A stretch of 64,000 nucleotides of DNA, taken from positions 41,292 to 105,291 of the forward strand of contig NZ_JBHUIW010000022.1 of NCBI RefSeq assembly GCF_042682915.1, given 5' to 3'. The stretch is from Rhodoplanes azumiensis (GTDB lineage Bacteria > Pseudomonadota > Alphaproteobacteria > Rhizobiales > Xanthobacteraceae). Positions 27,519-36,438 of this stretch are shown here, piece after piece. The notes under the pieces were generated by a model. It had not been told where the DNA came from and made no database searches. It worked only from the letters and a program-made list of their open reading frames with translations. The translations under genes were made by a program, and so were the position numbers. Positions within the stretch are counted from its first letter, which is position 1. Every line of letters begins with the position of its first letter.

Positions 27519-28633
27519 CGCCCGACATCGCCGAAGACGACATCCCGCCCGCAGGGGCGGCCGCCCTCGCGCCCGACGCCCGCCCGGTCTCCGACGCCGG
27601 CCGGACCGACGCCGCGCCGCAGGGTCATGCCGCCCCGCAGGGCGAGGAGCGGCCGCGCCGCGAGCGCGGGCCGCAGAAGAAGCGCGACAAGCGCGACGTC
27701 CACGGCTGGCTCGTCCTCGACAAGCCGGTCGGCATGACCTCGACGCATGCCGTGTCGATCGCCAAGCGGCTGTTCTCGGCCAAGCGCGCCGGCCACGCCG
27801 GCACGCTCGACCCGCTCGCCTCGGGCTGCCTGCCGATCGCGCTCGGCGAGGCGACCAAGACGGTCATGTTCGTGATGGACGGCCGCAAGCGCTACGAGTT
27901 CACGGTGCGCTGGGGCGAGGAGCGCGACACCGACGACGCCGAGGGCCGGGTGGTGGCCGAGAGCGCCGACCGCCCGACCGTCGAGGCGATCCGGGCCGTG
28001 CTGCCGCGGTTCACCGGCACGATCGAGCAGGTGCCGCCGCGCTACTCGGCGATCAAGATCGAGGGCGAGCGCGCCTACGACATCGCCCGCGACGGCGAGA
28101 CCGTCGAGCTCAAGGCGCGGCCGGTCGAGATCCACACGCTGGAGCTGATCGATACGCCGGACACCGACCATGCCGTGTTCGCGGCCGAGTGCGGCAAGGG
28201 CACCTATGTGCGAGCGATCGCCCGCGACATGGGCCGCCTGCTCGGCTGCCGCGGCCACGTCTCGGCGCTGCGCCGCACCGCCGTCGGCCCGTTCGCCCGC
28301 GAGGACATGATTCCTCTGGCGGAACTGCAGGCGGTGTGCGATAGAGCCGCGGTTGGCGAGGGAAGCCTCGCCGACACCCTTCTGCCTGTCTCGACCGCGC
28401 TGGACGACATCCCGGCGCTGGCCGTCAGTCGGGCGGACGCGGCCAGGCTCCAAAGGGGCCAGGCCGTTCTGGTGCGCGGGCGGGACGCCCCCATCGTCCA
28501 CGGCATCGTGTCCGTGACCGTCTCGGGCCAGCTCCTGGCCCTCGCCGACATGGACCGTGGCGAGATCGTCCCCAAGCGCGTGTTCAACCTCGCCGGCCTG
28601 CATGGCAGAGCCGGCCGAAAGCAAGGTGTTTGA
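27515..28633 (+). CDS. truB: tRNA pseudouridine(55) synthase TruB
   Basis: A 372-residue enzyme that forms pseudouridine 55 in the T-loop of tRNAs. The catalytic Asp is in HAGTLDPLASG around residues 93-103; VLDKPVGMTSTHAV and GKGTYVRAIARDMG are further family motifs. The first ~60 residues are a poorly conserved, charged extension. rpsO starts 4 bases downstream. Confidence 0.96.
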   Translation: MTPDIAEDDIPPAGAAALAPDARPVSDAGRTDAAPQGHAAPQGEERPRRERGPQKKRDKRDVHGWLVLDKPVGMTSTHAVSIAKRLFSAKRAGHAGTLDPLASGCLPIALGEATKTVMFVMDGRKRYEFTVRWGEERDTDDAEGRVVAESADRPTVEAIRAVLPRFTGTIEQVPPRYSAIKIEGERAYDIARDGETVELKARPVEIHTLELIDTPDTDHAVFAAECGKGTYVRAIARDMGRLLGCRGHVSALRRTAVGPFAREDMIPLAELQAVCDRAAVGEGSLADTLLPVSTALDDIPALAVSRADAARLQRGQAVLVRGRDAPIVHGIVSVTVSGQLLALADMDRGEIVPKRVFNLAGLHGRAGRKQGV

Positions 28634-28637
28634 CCCG

Positions 28638-28907
28638 ATGTCGATCACGACCGCCCGCAAGGCCGAACTGATCACCGCCCACGGAATCAAGGCCGGCGAC
28701 ACCGGCTCGCCCGAGGTCCAGATCGCGATCCTCTCCGAGCGCATCGCCAACCTGACCGAGCACTTCAAGACCCACACCAAGGACAACCACTCCCGGCGTG
28801 GCCTCCTGAAGCTCGTGTCGCAGCGCCGCCAGCTCCTCGACTATCTCAAGCGGACCGAAGAGAGCCGCTACAAGGCGATCATCGAGAAGCTCGGCATCCG
28901 TCGCTGA
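28638..28907 (+). CDS. rpsO: 30S ribosomal protein S15
   Basis: An 89-residue primary 16S rRNA-binding protein of the small-subunit platform. The sequence (GDTGSPEVQIAILSERI, then HSRRGLLKLVSQRRQLLDYL) is unmistakable and full length. It lies between truB and pnp, the near-universal order, with a strong intergenic stem-loop downstream. Confidence 0.98.
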   Translation: MSITTARKAELITAHGIKAGDTGSPEVQIAILSERIANLTEHFKTHTKDNHSRRGLLKLVSQRRQLLDYLKRTEESRYKAIIEKLGIRR

Positions 28908-28929
28908 GCGGGTTTTCTCGCGGGCCGAT

Positions 28930-28977
28930 CCCGCCGGCGGACGAGAGCCGCCGATCCGGGACGAGTCCGCCGGCGGG
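28930..28977 (+). promoter_or_regulatory. Long stem-loop between rpsO and pnp
   Basis: A perfect 13-bp inverted repeat (28930-28942 with 28965-28977, 22-base loop) lies 22 bases after rpsO and ~400 bases before pnp. No T-run follows, so it is not a simple terminator. In E. coli an RNase III-cleaved stem in this position controls PNPase autoregulation; the same role here is inference. The remaining intergenic sequence to 29373 shows no gene. Confidence 0.55.
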
Positions 28978-29373
28978 CCGTGCCCGCCCGACGACACGGT
29001 GCGGCGCTGGCCGCCGCGCCGACACCGCCCCGGTCCCGGCACGCGGGACATGGCGGGCGGAAGGCGACCGAAAGGTCCGGAGCGCAGCGAATTCGGTCGG
29101 AGTGGCGCTCCGGCGGCGGGACCGAACGGTCCGGGACCACTGGTTCGGAAGCGAGCCGGTTCGGCCCCCCGACAGGTCCGAGACGCCGTGCCGAATGCGG
29201 CGGCCCGTCGCCGCCGACCGAGCCGGGCGAGGCCGCCCGGCGAACGCTGGAGATCGCCATGGCAGGATCGCCGGACGCTGTCGCGGGTCGCGCCTTCGGG
29301 CGCGCGCGGCAGCCTCTCGCCGTCTTGCTCATGGCTGTCCGAGGCATCCCCCAAACCATGAGAGAAGACCAAG

Positions 29374-31536
29374 ATGTTCGACAAGCATAGCGTGGAGATC
29401 GACTGGGCCGGCCGCAAGCTCGTGCTGGAGACCGGCCGGATCGCCCGTCAGGCGGACGGCGCCGTCCTCGCCACTTACGGCGAGACCACGGTGCTGGCCA
29501 CCGTGGTGGCCGAGAAGACGCCGCGCCCCGGCATCGACTTCATGCCGCTGACCGTGAACTACCAGGAGAAGACCTACGCGGCGGGCCGCATCCCTGGCGG
29601 CTTCTTCAAGCGCGAGGGCCGGCCGACCGAGAAGGAGACGCTCACCTCGCGGCTGATCGATCGTCCGATCCGGCCGCTGTTCGCCGACGGCTGGCGCAAC
29701 GACACCCAGGTGATCGTGACGACGATGTCGCACGACCTGGAGAACGATCCCGACATCGTCGCGATGGTGGCGGCCTCGGCCGCGCTGACCATCTCGGGCA
29801 TCCCCTTCATGGGCCCGATCGGCGCCGCCCGCGTCAGCTTCATCAACGGCGAGTTCGTCCTCAATCCGCAGCTCGACGAGATGACCGAGAGCCAGCTCGA
29901 CCTCGTCGTGGCCGGCACTCAGGACGCCGTGCTGATGGTCGAGTCCGAGGCCAAGGAGCTCCCCGAGGAGGTGATGCTCGGCGCCGTGATGTTCGGCCAC
30001 CGGCACTTCCAGCCGGTCATCGAGGCGATCATCCGGCTCGCCGAGAAGGCCGCCAAGGAACCGCGCGACCTGGTCACGGAGGACAACTCCGAGATCGAGA
30101 AGGAGATGCTGGCGATCGTCGAGCAGGATCTCCGCGCGGCTTACGCGATCCCGCAGAAGCAGGAGCGCTACAAGGCCGTGGACGCCGCCAAGGCCAAGGT
30201 GAAGGCACACTTCTTCCCCGAGGGCGAGACGCCGCGCTACGACGAGCTGCGCGTCAAGGGCGTGTTCAAGGCGCTCGAGGCCAAGATCGTCCGCTGGAAC
30301 ATCCTCGACACCGGCCGCCGCATCGACGGCCGCGACGTGAAGACGGTGCGTCCGATCGAGGCCGAGGTCGGCGTGCTGCCGCGCACCCACGGCTCGGCGC
30401 TGTTCACTCGCGGCGAGACGCAGGCGCTCGTCGTCGCGACGCTCGGCACCGGTGAGGACGAGCAGTTCATCGATGCGCTGGAGGGAACCTACAAGGAAAC
30501 CTTCATGCTGCACTACAACTTCCCGCCCTTCTCGGTGGGCGAGACGGGCCGCATCGGCTCGCCCGGCCGGCGCGAGATCGGCCACGGCAAGCTCGCCTGG
30601 CGCGCCATCCGGCCGATGCTGCCGCTCAAGCACGAGTTCCCCTACACGATCCGGGTCGTCTCGGAGATCACCGAGTCGAACGGCTCGTCCTCGATGGCGA
30701 CCGTGTGCGGCACCTCGCTCGCGTTGATGGACGCCGGCGTGCCGCTGCGCGCGCCGACCGCCGGCATCGCCATGGGCCTGATCCTCGAGGGCGAGCGCTT
30801 CGCGGTGCTCACCGACATCCTCGGCGACGAGGACCATCTCGGCGACATGGACTTCAAGGTGGCCGGCACCGAGAAGGGCGTCACCTCGCTGCAGATGGAC
30901 ATCAAGATCGCCGGCATCACCGAGGAGATCATGCGGATCGCCCTCGCTCAGGCGAAGGACGGCCGGCTGCACATCCTCGGCGAGATGTCGAAGGCGCTCA
31001 CCTCGGCCCGCGCCCAGCTCGGCGAGCACGCGCCGCGCATCGAGATGTTCTCGATTCCCGTCGACAAGATCCGCGAGGTGATCGGCTCGGGCGGCAAGGT
31101 GATCCGCGAGATCGTCGAGAAGACCGGCGCCAAGATCGACATCCAGGACGACGGCACCGTCAAGGTCGCCTCGGCCAACGGCGAATCGATCCGCGCCGCG
31201 ATCAACTGGATCAAGTCGATCGCCTCGGAGCCCGAGGTCGGCCAGATCTACGAGGGCACGGTCGTCAAGGTGATGGACTTCGGCGCCTTCGTGAACTTCT
31301 TCGGCTCCAAGGACGGCCTCGTCCACATCAGCCAGCTCGCCTCGCGGCGCGTCCAGAAGGTCACCGAGGTCGTCAAGGAAGGCGACAAGGTGAAGGTGAA
31401 GCTCTTGGGCTTCGACGAGCGCGGCAAGGTCCGCCTGTCCATGCGGGTGGTCGACCAGGAGACCGGCGAGGATCTCGAGGCCAAGCAGAAGGCCGAGGGC
31501 CACAAGGACGAGCAGCCGCGCGAGGCCGGCGAGTAA
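29374..31536 (+). CDS. pnp: Polyribonucleotide nucleotidyltransferase (PNPase)
   Basis: A 720-residue 3'-5' phosphorolytic exoribonuclease of the RNA degradosome. Two RNase PH domains (about 1-230 and 320-545, joined by a helical linker) are followed by a KH domain (IGSGGKVIREI, near residue 570) and an S1 domain (GTVVKVMDFGAFVNFF, about 625-695). The first-domain FFKREGRPTEKE and second-domain motifs are intact. Length is typical. The ATG is followed by a well-conserved N terminus (MFDKHSVEIDWAGRKL). Confidence 0.98.
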   Translation: MFDKHSVEIDWAGRKLVLETGRIARQADGAVLATYGETTVLATVVAEKTPRPGIDFMPLTVNYQEKTYAAGRIPGGFFKREGRPTEKETLTSRLIDRPIRPLFADGWRNDTQVIVTTMSHDLENDPDIVAMVAASAALTISGIPFMGPIGAARVSFINGEFVLNPQLDEMTESQLDLVVAGTQDAVLMVESEAKELPEEVMLGAVMFGHRHFQPVIEAIIRLAEKAAKEPRDLVTEDNSEIEKEMLAIVEQDLRAAYAIPQKQERYKAVDAAKAKVKAHFFPEGETPRYDELRVKGVFKALEAKIVRWNILDTGRRIDGRDVKTVRPIEAEVGVLPRTHGSALFTRGETQALVVATLGTGEDEQFIDALEGTYKETFMLHYNFPPFSVGETGRIGSPGRREIGHGKLAWRAIRPMLPLKHEFPYTIRVVSEITESNGSSSMATVCGTSLALMDAGVPLRAPTAGIAMGLILEGERFAVLTDILGDEDHLGDMDFKVAGTEKGVTSLQMDIKIAGITEEIMRIALAQAKDGRLHILGEMSKALTSARAQLGEHAPRIEMFSIPVDKIREVIGSGGKVIREIVEKTGAKIDIQDDGTVKVASANGESIRAAINWIKSIASEPEVGQIYEGTVVKVMDFGAFVNFFGSKDGLVHISQLASRRVQKVTEVVKEGDKVKVKLLGFDERGKVRLSMRVVDQETGEDLEAKQKAEGHKDEQPREAGE

Positions 31537-31575
31537 TCGCCACCGCTGCGTCGGTTCACCGACCCCGAGCATGCG

Positions 31576-31604
31576 ACAGGGCGGCCCACGGGCCGCCCTG
31601 TTTC
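31576..31604 (+). terminator. Rho-independent terminator after pnp
   Basis: A perfect 11-bp stem (31576-31586 with 31591-31601, loop cacg) is followed by a short T-run. It ends the rimP-to-pnp cluster. Confidence 0.8.
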
Positions 31605-31650
31605 GTTATCAGCTGATGCGATCGTCGTTCTCGCGACCTGCGCCTCGCTT

Positions 31651-31787
31651 CACCTCTCCCCAGCGGGGAGAGGTCGGGGCTCGCGCGACGGCGCGAGCTC
31701 CGGGTGAGGGGGGACTGCCTTCTCGATGATCCAACCGGCGTCGGCACCCCCTCACCTCAGCCCTCTCTCCCCGCCGGGGAGAGGGAG
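31651..31787. repeat. REP-like palindromic units (CTCTCCCC type) between pnp and bluB
   Basis: Units acctctccccagcggggagaggt (31652-31674), a cgggtgagg / cctcacc pair, and ccctctctccccgccggggagaggg (31760-31784) make nested inverted repeats. They fill much of the 376-bp gap between the convergent pnp and bluB genes. Non-coding. Confidence 0.75.
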
Positions 31788-31912
31788 CCGCGCCGCGGCG
31801 TCGGAGGAGGCCCGTACCACCGTCACCATGCGGCCGACCCGTGCGTCGGGGAATCTGTGCCCAGGCTGCCGCGACGGACGAGCCCGTGCGCCGGCGAGCG
31901 CCGCGGGCCGGC

Positions 31913-32617
31913 TTACCCCAGCGCGTCGAGCAAACTCTCGTCGCCACGGCGCTGGTGCCAGCCGTCGAACCAGACGAGGTCGCGCAGCGGCAGGCGAGGC
32001 AGCCAGCCGGCGGTCTCCAGCTCGGGCTTCGCGTAGAAATGCGAGACCTTGCCGATGCAGAGATAGGCCACAGGCTGGATGCGCGGCGGGATGCCGAGCG
32101 CGTTGCGCAGATCGTCGTAGCGCACGATCGACACCCAGCCGAGCCCGAGATTCTCGGCCCGTGCCGCGAGCCACAGGGTCTGCACGGCACACACGGCGCT
32201 GTAGAGGTCCATCTCGGGCTGATGGGTGCGGCCGATCACGACCGGGCCGGTGCGCTCGCGGTCGCAGGTGATGCACAGACCGACCGGCGCCTCGAGAATC
32301 CCTTCCAGCTTGAGCTTGCGATAGGTCGCGGCGCGGCCGCCGTCGAACATGTCGGCCGCCTCGTCGTGCGCGGTCGCGAAGGCGGCGTGGACCTTCTGCT
32401 TCACGGCGGGATCGCGGACCACGATGAAGTCCCACGGCTGCATGAAGCCGACCGACGGCGCGTGATGGGCGGCGTCGAGCAGGCGTGCCAGAACCTCGTC
32501 GGGAATCGGGTCGGGCAGGAACTGGCCGCGCACGTCGCGCCGCGTCGCGATGCAGCGATAGACGGCGTCGCGCTCCTCCTCGGAGAAGTCGGCGTTCTGC
32601 TGCACGGTCGCGTCCAT
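31913..32617 (-). CDS. bluB: 5,6-dimethylbenzimidazole synthase BluB
   Basis: A 234-residue flavin-destructase of the nitroreductase fold that cannibalises FMNH2 to make DMB, the lower ligand of vitamin B12. Characteristic stretches are RRDVRGQFLPDPIP, HHAPSVGFMQPWDFIVV, the EAPVGLCITCDRERTGP loop and the C-terminal LGWVSI. The ATG at 32617 starts MDATVQQN; a longer reading upstream is Arg-rich and rejected. It fits the cobalamin uptake and cbiB genes found ~12 kb away. Confidence 0.93.
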   Translation of the reverse strand: MDATVQQNADFSEEERDAVYRCIATRRDVRGQFLPDPIPDEVLARLLDAAHHAPSVGFMQPWDFIVVRDPAVKQKVHAAFATAHDEAADMFDGGRAATYRKLKLEGILEAPVGLCITCDRERTGPVVIGRTHQPEMDLYSAVCAVQTLWLAARAENLGLGWVSIVRYDDLRNALGIPPRIQPVAYLCIGKVSHFYAKPELETAGWLPRLPLRDLVWFDGWHQRRGDESLLDALG

Positions 32618-32750
32618 GATGTCCTCGTCGAAACGCGCGCCGCCGTGTCCGGCCGCGGCGGCGGAACGAGCATCATAGCGTGATTTGCTCGCCCGACGAC
32701 CCTCCCGGGACACGCAATCCGGCCCCGCCGAGACGACGCGCCGACGCGTG

Positions 32751-33179
32751 TCACTCGTGCGCGCGCACCGCGAGCGGCGTCGGATAGGGCTCGACGCGCA
32801 GCGATTCGTGGGCGAGCAGCCCGACCTTTTGACGCGGCGCCTGCTCCAGTTCCCCGGTCGCCGCCTTGCGCACCGCGTATTGCCAGGCGGTGAGCTCACC
32901 GCGGGCCTTCAGCGCCCGCGCCACCGTGCCGGCATCGCGGCCGCCCAGCGCATCGAGCTCGGCGTCGGAGAGACCGATGACGATCTCGTCCTTGACGGTG
33001 ACGATCTTGAACAGCGTGGTCATGGACGTCTCCGGGAGCTTCGCCTGGGCGTGCAGCGTGCGAAGATCGGGCGTGCGAATCTCGGTCGCGCTCTGGGCCG
33101 CGGCCGGACCGGCCGTCACGGGCGCCGCGGCCGTGGCGGCGAGGCCGGCGACGAGGCGCCGGCGGACGATGTCGGGCAT
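32751..33179 (-). CDS. Hypothetical secreted protein (Tat-like signal)
   Basis: Family not recognised. A 142-residue protein whose N terminus (MPDIVRRRLVAGLAATAA, ending AGPAAAQS) resembles a signal peptide with a twin-arginine-like VRRRLV. The mature part contains TLFKIVTVKDEIVIGLSDAE, GGRDAGTVARALKARGEL and a conserved-looking ELTAWQYAVRKA segment. It ends near the 33-kb stretch of small genes. Function unknown; probably periplasmic. Confidence 0.7.
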   Translation of the reverse strand: MPDIVRRRLVAGLAATAAAPVTAGPAAAQSATEIRTPDLRTLHAQAKLPETSMTTLFKIVTVKDEIVIGLSDAELDALGGRDAGTVARALKARGELTAWQYAVRKAATGELEQAPRQKVGLLAHESLRVEPYPTPLAVRAHE

Positions 33180-33340
33180 GGAATCTTCCCCACGGAACGA
33201 ATGCGGCGCGGGCCGCGTGACCGGGCGTGTCGCCGGCGAGACGTGACAAGGCCGTCCCGGGTCTTCGTCGCGGCGCGTCGGCGGGAGGTTCAGGAGAACC
33301 GCCGCGCTCCTCGTCGCGACCCCTCGCGGGGCGGCGGCCG

Positions 33341-33694
33341 TCAGCCGAGCGCCGGGATACGGACGCCACCGTCCGGACCGGTGTCGAGCGGCACCACGGC
33401 CGTCACGGCACCGAGCGGCAGCGGTCCGTAGAGGTGCGGGAAGAGATCGCCGCCGCGCGACGGCTCGAAGCGCAGCGCCTGGCCGAGCGCCGCGGTGGCG
33501 ACCGCGACCAGCACCAGGTCGTGCTGCCCCGAAAAATGCTTGCGGGCCGTCTCGGCGAGCTGGGCCGCGGTCGAGAAATGGATGAAGCCGTCGGCGAGAT
33601 CGACCGGCGCCCCCTTGAACACGCCGCACGCCTCGGCCTCGCGCCACAGCGCCGCCGGGCAGATCTTGTACACGCTCGCGTCCACCGGGCTCAT
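33341..33694 (-). CDS. DUF952 domain-containing protein
   Basis: A 117-residue protein of the DUF952 family, a fold related to ADP-ribosyltransferase-like/glutathione-enzyme families with no firmly assigned function. Landmarks are YKICPAALWREAE, the DGFIHFSTAAQLAETA motif, and the C-terminal FPHLYGPLPLGAV. Length matches the family. The ATG has gaggag upstream (minus strand). Probably single-gene transcribed. Confidence 0.85.
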   Translation of the reverse strand: MSPVDASVYKICPAALWREAEACGVFKGAPVDLADGFIHFSTAAQLAETARKHFSGQHDLVLVAVATAALGQALRFEPSRGGDLFPHLYGPLPLGAVTAVVPLDTGPDGGVRIPALG

Positions 33695-33911
33695 CGATTC
33701 TCCTCGTCTGCCGCCCCTGATAACGGCGCAACGTCCGGCACGCGAGCCCGGCCGCCGCGGGTCCGGGCTGCGGCCGACCGCCGCGCGGCCGGCGGCTGCA
33801 CCGACGCGAACCAGGGCCGCGGTACCGCGTTGAGGCTCGGATGGGCTCTGCCGCCCGCGCCTGCGTCGCGCCGGTGCGCCGGGCCGAGACACCATCGTCA
33901 CCGGAACCGTC

Positions 33912-35084
33912 ATGCGCCGCATTCTCGTCCTGCTCAACGCCCGTGCCGGCACCGTCGTCGACTGCGGCGCCGAGACCGTGACGGCGGCGCTCGCCGCGCT
34001 CGGGGAGGGCGGGCGCGAGGTCGACGTCCATCTGGTCGCCCCCAAGGGGATGCCGGCCGCCATCGCCGAGGCCGCCCGCACGTCGCACGACGCCCTGGTG
34101 GTCGGCGGCGGTGACGGCAGCGTCAACCTCGCCGCCCGGGCGCTGGCCGGCACCGGCAAGGTTCTGGGCGTGCTGCCCTTCGGCACCATGAACCTGCTCG
34201 CCCGCGATCTCGGCATGCCGGCCGGCATCGACGCCGCCGTGGCGGCGCTGACGTCGGCGACACCCGCCGACATCGACCTCGCGACGCTCGACGGAAGGCC
34301 GTTCCACTCGCTCTCCGGCATCGGCTTCTTCAGCCAGATGGCACGCGCCCGCGAGGAAGCCCGCGGCCACTCGCTCGGGCGCTTCCTCGGAGTCGCATGG
34401 GCGGCCCTCAAGGCGCTGCGCCGCAGCGGCCGGTTCCGCTTCGAGGTGGCGCTCGACGGCCACCGCGAGATCGTCGACGCCCACGCCGTGCTGGTCACCA
34501 ACAACCGCTTCGGTCCCGACTGGCGCCGCCCGCGGCTCGACGAGGGGCTTCTCGAGGTCCACATCGCCGAGGACGCCAGCACGCTCGGCCTCGCGCGCGC
34601 CGGCGCCGACCTGCTCACCGGCGGTTGGCGCGACAATCCCGGCATCCGCAGCGTCACGGCCCGCGAGGTGACGATCGCGCATGTCCGCCGCCGCGCCTGG
34701 ACGGCGACCGACGGCGAACTCGTCCGCGCCGCGGTGCCGCTGCATTACGGCGTCGTGCCGCGCGCCCTGACGATCCTGAAGGCGCCGACCGAGAGGCCGC
34801 CGACCACGGCCGTGCGGGCCGACGCCGGGGCGGATACGGCCGGCGAAGCGGAGCCTGACGGCGGCGGGTGGCGGGACATGGAACGAGGGGTTTCGGCGCG
34901 GGCCGCCCGGCCGGCCCGAGCGGCCGACGCCGCGTCGTGCCGAGGCGCGATCGCCGGCACGGGACATCGACGGGCCTGGACGTCGACGTCGCACGCCGTC
35001 GCGGAGATTGCCGCCGAGGCTGCGAAAACCGCTGTCGCAATCCCGTCGCGGTCGGCTTGCCATCCGCCCGGTGAGCCTCTATAA
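33912..35084 (+). CDS. Diacylglycerol/lipid kinase family protein
   Basis: A 390-residue protein with the DAGK catalytic domain: N-terminal RRILVLLNARAGT, the nucleotide-binding GGGDGS motif near residue 65-70 and LPFGTMNLLARDLGM. Such enzymes phosphorylate diacylglycerol, sphingoid or other lipids; the substrate is not clear. The catalytic fold ends around residue 295; the last ~95 residues are low-complexity, contain no known domain, and overlap the promoter of the downstream tRNA-Phe gene, so the C terminus may simply be an open frame in GC-rich DNA. Confidence 0.85.
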   Translation: MRRILVLLNARAGTVVDCGAETVTAALAALGEGGREVDVHLVAPKGMPAAIAEAARTSHDALVVGGGDGSVNLAARALAGTGKVLGVLPFGTMNLLARDLGMPAGIDAAVAALTSATPADIDLATLDGRPFHSLSGIGFFSQMARAREEARGHSLGRFLGVAWAALKALRRSGRFRFEVALDGHREIVDAHAVLVTNNRFGPDWRRPRLDEGLLEVHIAEDASTLGLARAGADLLTGGWRDNPGIRSVTAREVTIAHVRRRAWTATDGELVRAAVPLHYGVVPRALTILKAPTERPPTTAVRADAGADTAGEAEPDGGGWRDMERGVSARAARPARAADAASCRGAIAGTGHRRAWTSTSHAVAEIAAEAAKTAVAIPSRSACHPPGEPL

Positions 35085-35085
35085 C
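35057..35085 (+). promoter_or_regulatory. Promoter of the tRNA-Phe gene
   Basis: TTGCCA (35057-35062) and TATAAC (35080-35085) are spaced by 17 bases, close to consensus, and end 58 bases before the tRNA-Phe 5' end. They lie inside the last codons of the lipid-kinase reading frame. Confidence 0.6.
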
Positions 35086-35143
35086 CGCCCCCGCTCGCCG
35101 ATGCCCCGGGGCCCTGCCCCGGCATCGTGCTTCTCGCGGGCAC

Positions 35144-35219
35144 GCCCAGGTAGCTCAGTTGGTAGAGCACGTGACTGAAAATCACGGTGTCGGTGGTTCG
35201 ATTCCGCCCCTGGGCACCA
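35144..35219 (+). tRNA. tRNA-Phe (anticodon GAA)
   Basis: A 76-base cloverleaf. The 5' acceptor GCCCAGG pairs with 3' CCTGGGC; the D arm is GCTC...GAGC; the anticodon loop CTGAAAA carries GAA; the T-loop is TTCGATT. The 3' end A-CCA is encoded. Confidence 0.97.
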
Positions 35220-35494
35220 CGTAAGCCTTCAAGAATCCGCTTCAGATCGAAATCCGCCCCGGGCGGATCGCGTTCGATTCTGCGCCGGTCTCCCGTCGGG
35301 GACGGCCGTGGGCAGGAACCGCTCGGCGGCGCGATGGCGTGCCGGATCGGGCGCACCCGTTCGAGCGCGCCCGGCCCTCTCGCGGGCGGCGCCGCGCGGC
35401 GAACCGTGGTCGTGCGCGGAGAGGAGAGCGCCACGTTCGCGACGCCACGCGGACCGACGCGCTCGCTGTCAAGGTCTGCATGTGGCGAGGAGGT

Positions 35495-35570
35495 GGTACA
35501 GCTGGGTGGACTCGAACCACCGACCTCCTGATCCACAGTCAGGCGCTCTAACCAACTGAGCTACAGCTGC
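35495..35570 (-). tRNA. tRNA-His (anticodon GTG), without G(-1)
   Basis: A 76-base cloverleaf on the minus strand. Acceptor GCAGCTG pairs with CAGCTGT (first pair G-U); anticodon loop CTGTGGA carries GTG; the T-loop is TTCGAGT; CCA is encoded. The base before the 5' end is T and the discriminator is A, so the usual G(-1):C73 identity pair is missing. That loss is an established feature of tRNA-His in a subset of alphaproteobacteria, whose histidyl-tRNA synthetase is adapted to it. Confidence 0.96.
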
Positions 35571-35606
35571 ACGGCCGTTCGCGGTGCGGCACCGGCGAGC
35601 GCGCGG

Positions 35607-35635
35607 AACCTAGGCGGAGACGGTTTTTTTTGCAA
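35607..35635 (-). promoter_or_regulatory. Probable promoter of the tRNA-His gene
   Basis: On the minus strand TTGCAA (35630-35635) is followed after 17 bases, including an A-run, by TAGGTT (35607-35612). It lies 37 bases upstream of the tRNA-His 5' end. The -10 is a moderate match. Confidence 0.45.
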
Positions 35636-35712
35636 GCCGGACGAGGTGCCGTCCGGGTTTGCGCGATGGTCGCCCGGGACGGGCGCTCTTTCGATCGGCC
35701 GACCGGCGGCGC

Positions 35713-36438
35713 TCAGGCGGCGCGGCTGGCGACCGGAGCCAAGACACGCGGGTCGGGACCGCGCGGATCGGCGCCGCGCTCGGTCGCGCGGGCGTGGGCG
35801 AGGTTGACGGCATCGACCGAGCGGGAGATCGCCGTCCACAGGCCGACGATCTCGGCGGCCGCCGCCGAGGTCGGATCGACCTCCGGGGCCGAGGCGCCGG
35901 CGGCGAGCGACAGGGCGAAGCCGGCGCGCTGGGTGATCTGTCCGGACCACACCGGAATGCCGAGCTTGTCGAGGTGGTTGCGGGCATAGGCGACGACCGG
36001 CGACTCCTTGTCGTCGCGGCGCGCCGGCGCGGCGTTCATCACCACGGCATAAGGCTTGTTGCGGTCCTGCGCGGTCTTCACGGTCTCGCGCACCGCATGG
36101 AGATCGAACAGCCCGGGCCGGGCCGGGATCACCACCAGGGTCGAGGCGCGGATCGCCTCGGACACCACCACCCACATGGTCGGCGGGGTGTCGATGAAGA
36201 CGAAGTCGTAGCCCTCCATCATGGCGACGGCCAGGAGGCCGTCGACCCCGCGGGCCGCGCTCTTGACGACCGGCTTGCCGTCCGGCCGCAGCGACTGCCA
36301 GAGCGTCAGCGAGCCCTGCGGGTCGGCGTCGATGAGCAGGCAGCGATGCCCGGCGAGGTGCGCCGTGGCCGCGAGGTGCGCGGTGAGCGTGCTCTTCCCT
36401 GCGCCGCCCTTGCGAGACGCAAAGGTAATGACGTTCAT
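35713..36438 (-). CDS. Orphan ParA/MinD-like ATPase
   Basis: A 241-residue deviant-Walker P-loop ATPase. The start MNVITFASRKGGAGKST has the ParA Walker A with the signature Lys10 before GGAGKS; Asp residues in LLIDADPQGS and VFIDTPPT complete the site. Such proteins position plasmids, chromosomes or protein clusters by pattern-forming on the nucleoid. No parB-like partner or parS is visible beside it, so the cargo is unknown. The ATG at 36438 has gaggagaa upstream. Confidence 0.88.
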   Translation of the reverse strand: MNVITFASRKGGAGKSTLTAHLAATAHLAGHRCLLIDADPQGSLTLWQSLRPDGKPVVKSAARGVDGLLAVAMMEGYDFVFIDTPPTMWVVVSEAIRASTLVVIPARPGLFDLHAVRETVKTAQDRNKPYAVVMNAAPARRDDKESPVVAYARNHLDKLGIPVWSGQITQRAGFALSLAAGASAPEVDPTSAAAAEIVGLWTAISRSVDAVNLAHARATERGADPRGPDPRVLAPVASRAA

